DNA from: Acinetobacter sp. Ac_5812
GTDB taxonomy: Bacteria > Pseudomonadota > Gammaproteobacteria > Pseudomonadales > Moraxellaceae
Assembly: GCF_013072695.1 (NCBI RefSeq)
Contig: NZ_LXUK01000025.1
Coordinates: 1-64,000 of the forward strand
Length of the DNA stretch: 64,000 nt
Direction of reading: 5' to 3'
The position numbers and the translations under genes were made by a program. The notes under the pieces were generated by a model. The model saw only the letters and a program-made list of their open reading frames with translations, was not told the origin of the DNA and did not search any database. Position 1 is the stretch's first letter. Each line of letters opens with the position of its first letter. Shown here piece after piece: positions 62,690-64,000 of this stretch.

Positions 62690-64000
62690 TTAGTGACCAC
62701 CACCATTGATTGCTTTGGTCATATCTTCCACAACTTTCTTGGCATCACCGAAGATCATCATAGTTTTTTCATTGTAGAACAAGTCATTGTCTAAGCCAGC
62801 ATAACCTGTTGCCATAGAACGCTTGATCACCATGATAGTACGTGCTTTGTGTGCTTCAAGGATCGGCATACCGTAAATCGGTGATGTCGGATCGTCTTTC
62901 GCTGCAGGGTTCACCACGTCGTTTGCACCAATAACAAGTACCACGTCTGTTGCAGGGAAATCTGAGTTGATCTCATCCATTTCCAAGATGTCTTCATAAG
63001 CAACATCCGCTTCTGCTAACAATACGTTCATGTGACCAGGCATACGACCTGCAACTGGGTGAATCGCGAAGCGAACTTTTACGCCCTGCTCTTTCAAGAT
63101 TTCACACAATTCTTTCACCGCATTCTGTGCACGACCTTGCGCCATACCATAACCCGGTACAATCACAACGCTGTCTGCATTTGACATCAGGAAGCCTGCA
63201 TCATCTGCTGAACCAGAACGGTGGTTACGTTGAACTTGCTCACCTTTATCTGCTGATGCAACTGCTGCACCGCCCATTGCACCACCAAACAATACGTTGA
63301 TGATTGAACGGTTCATCGCCTTACACATGATGTAAGAAAGAATCGCACCAGAAGAACCAACCAATGAACCCGCAACGATCAACATATTGTTTTCAAGTGT
63401 GAAACCAATACCTGCTGCAGCCCAACCAGAGAAGGAGTTCAAAAGTGAGACCACAACCGGCATATCACCACCACCGACTGGTGCAATCCATACCCAGCCA
63501 AATGCAAGTGCAAGTGCTGTCATTGCCCAGAATGCAGTCATATTATTCGTTAAGAAGAATATGATGCCTGCTGCAAGCATTGCAATAAAGATAAGCGCTT
63601 GAACAGGTTTAACCCATGCACCAGAAATGGTTTTTGCCCATTTCTTCGCAGCTAATTTACCGTAAGCAAATACTGACGCAGTAAAAGTAATTGCACCAAC
63701 AAAGCAGCCAACAAACAATTCAAATAAATGAACCTTACTCATATGAGCATGTTGTACGCCAGCAGCAGTTAAAGCAGCTTCATTTTCAGCAAATAATGCC
63801 GTCAATTGGTTGTTATGCAAAATTGCAGCAATTGCAATTAATACCGCAGCCAAACCGACCAATGAGTGCATCAATGCAACTGTTTCAGGCATTTGCGTCA
63901 TTGGCACTGTTCTCGCACGAGCGATACCAACAATACCACCTAATACCATTGCACCAACGATCATCCAAACGACAGGATGTTCTGCAACAAAGAACGTTGT
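62690..64000 (-). CDS. pntB: NAD(P) transhydrogenase subunit beta, 5' end outside window
   Basis: At least 436 residues are visible; the frame stays open to the window edge (TTFFVAEHPVVW before the first internal Met), so the N-terminus is missing. Membrane helices fill the first ~240 residues. The C-terminal NADP-binding dIII domain has VIVPGYGMAQGRAQNAVKEL (quoted to 20), IHPVAGRMPGHMNVLLAEA and VLVIGANDVVNPAA. PntAB couples hydride transfer from NADH to NADP+ to proton import. pntA should lie beyond the window. Confidence 0.95.
   Translation of the reverse strand, partial: TTFFVAEHPVVWMIVGAMVLGGIVGIARARTVPMTQMPETVALMHSLVGLAAVLIAIAAILHNNQLTALFAENEAALTAAGVQHAHMSKVHLFELFVGCFVGAITFTASVFAYGKLAAKKWAKTISGAWVKPVQALIFIAMLAAGIIFFLTNNMTAFWAMTALALAFGWVWIAPVGGGDMPVVVSLLNSFSGWAAAGIGFTLENNMLIVAGSLVGSSGAILSYIMCKAMNRSIINVLFGGAMGGAAVASADKGEQVQRNHRSGSADDAGFLMSNADSVVIVPGYGMAQGRAQNAVKELCEILKEQGVKVRFAIHPVAGRMPGHMNVLLAEADVAYEDILEMDEINSDFPATDVVLVIGANDVVNPAAKDDPTSPIYGMPILEAHKARTIMVIKRSMATGYAGLDNDLFYNEKTMMIFGDAKKVVEDMTKAINGGGH

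Noticed and set aside
1..64000. Prophage, insertion sequence, CRISPR array or tRNA gene
   Set aside because: No transposase, integrase, structural phage gene, regularly spaced repeat or cloverleaf was recognised on reading; the accessory blocks have no boundary repeats that I could see.

Overview
The window is a stretch of bacterial chromosome that reads as Acinetobacter (Gammaproteobacteria, Moraxellaceae). The DNA is AT-rich and densely coded. The GigA/GigB stress-signalling pair, the DUF2339 giant membrane protein, the panB-panC-rapZ-ptsO-darP order and the gacS-cysM-rlmD-relA-mazG neighbourhood all fit that genus. The assignment rests on protein recognition only; no rRNA or tRNA gene is present to confirm it. 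I see no phage, insertion sequence, integron or CRISPR array; almost everything is core genome.

Layout. 1-5.4 kb: outer-membrane lipid transport (mlaA), the PP2C phosphatase/STAS pair gigA-gigB, a nitrilase-family amidase, a small exported protein, and the ohrR-ohr peroxide module. 5.4-11.6 kb: type II secretion ATPase gspE, a DUF432-MscS pair, and a 950-residue DUF2339 membrane protein. 11.7-15.8 kb: polA and an acyltransferase-3 protein. 15.8-21 kb (minus strand): yggT, proC, tilS, accA, ppx. 21.2-24.2 kb: trxA, rho with a long leader, an Ala-rich repeat lipoprotein, ihfA. 24.2-39.3 kb: the classical translation superoperon thrS-infC-rpmI-rplT-pheS-pheT-ihfA is present in order on the minus strand, but split by two accessory blocks. 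One is 27.8-31.4 kb (two related tail-anchored proteins, a 65-aa protein, a ParB/sulfiredoxin-like protein, a NADAR protein). The other is 32.3-36.6 kb (MFS transporter, YqaA-like protein, arylamine N-acetyltransferase, GST and small proteins). 39.5-48.7 kb: an acyl-CoA ligase, then the minus-strand run pcnB-folK-panB-panC-rapZ-ptsO-darP, and mazG with a ComEA-like protein. 48.7-57.7 kb: relA, rlmD, a PolB-like exonuclease, cysM and divergent gacS. 57.8-62.6 kb: crotonase, beta-hydroxyacid dehydrogenase and hydroxypyruvate-isomerase-like proteins, rsfS, a NUDIX hydrolase and an SDR. 62.7 kb to the end: pntB, cut off by the window edge.

How the parts work together. Several genes belong to stress and global-control circuits: GigA/GigB with NPr (ptsO), RelA (ppGpp), Ppx (polyphosphate), GacS, Ohr/OhrR and Rho. 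Translation and its feedback form a second theme. infC starts with AUU right after thrS. The thrS leader holds a hairpin with a 7-nt loop containing CGU that resembles the E. coli thrS operator. rpmI has tandem leader hairpins.

The best leads for something undescribed are the DUF432-MscS pair, the paralogous tail-anchored proteins with their NADAR and ParB-like neighbours, the thrS leader hairpin, and three small palindromic intergenic repeats, one of them inside pheS-pheT. All functions are read from motifs and context; no database search was run.
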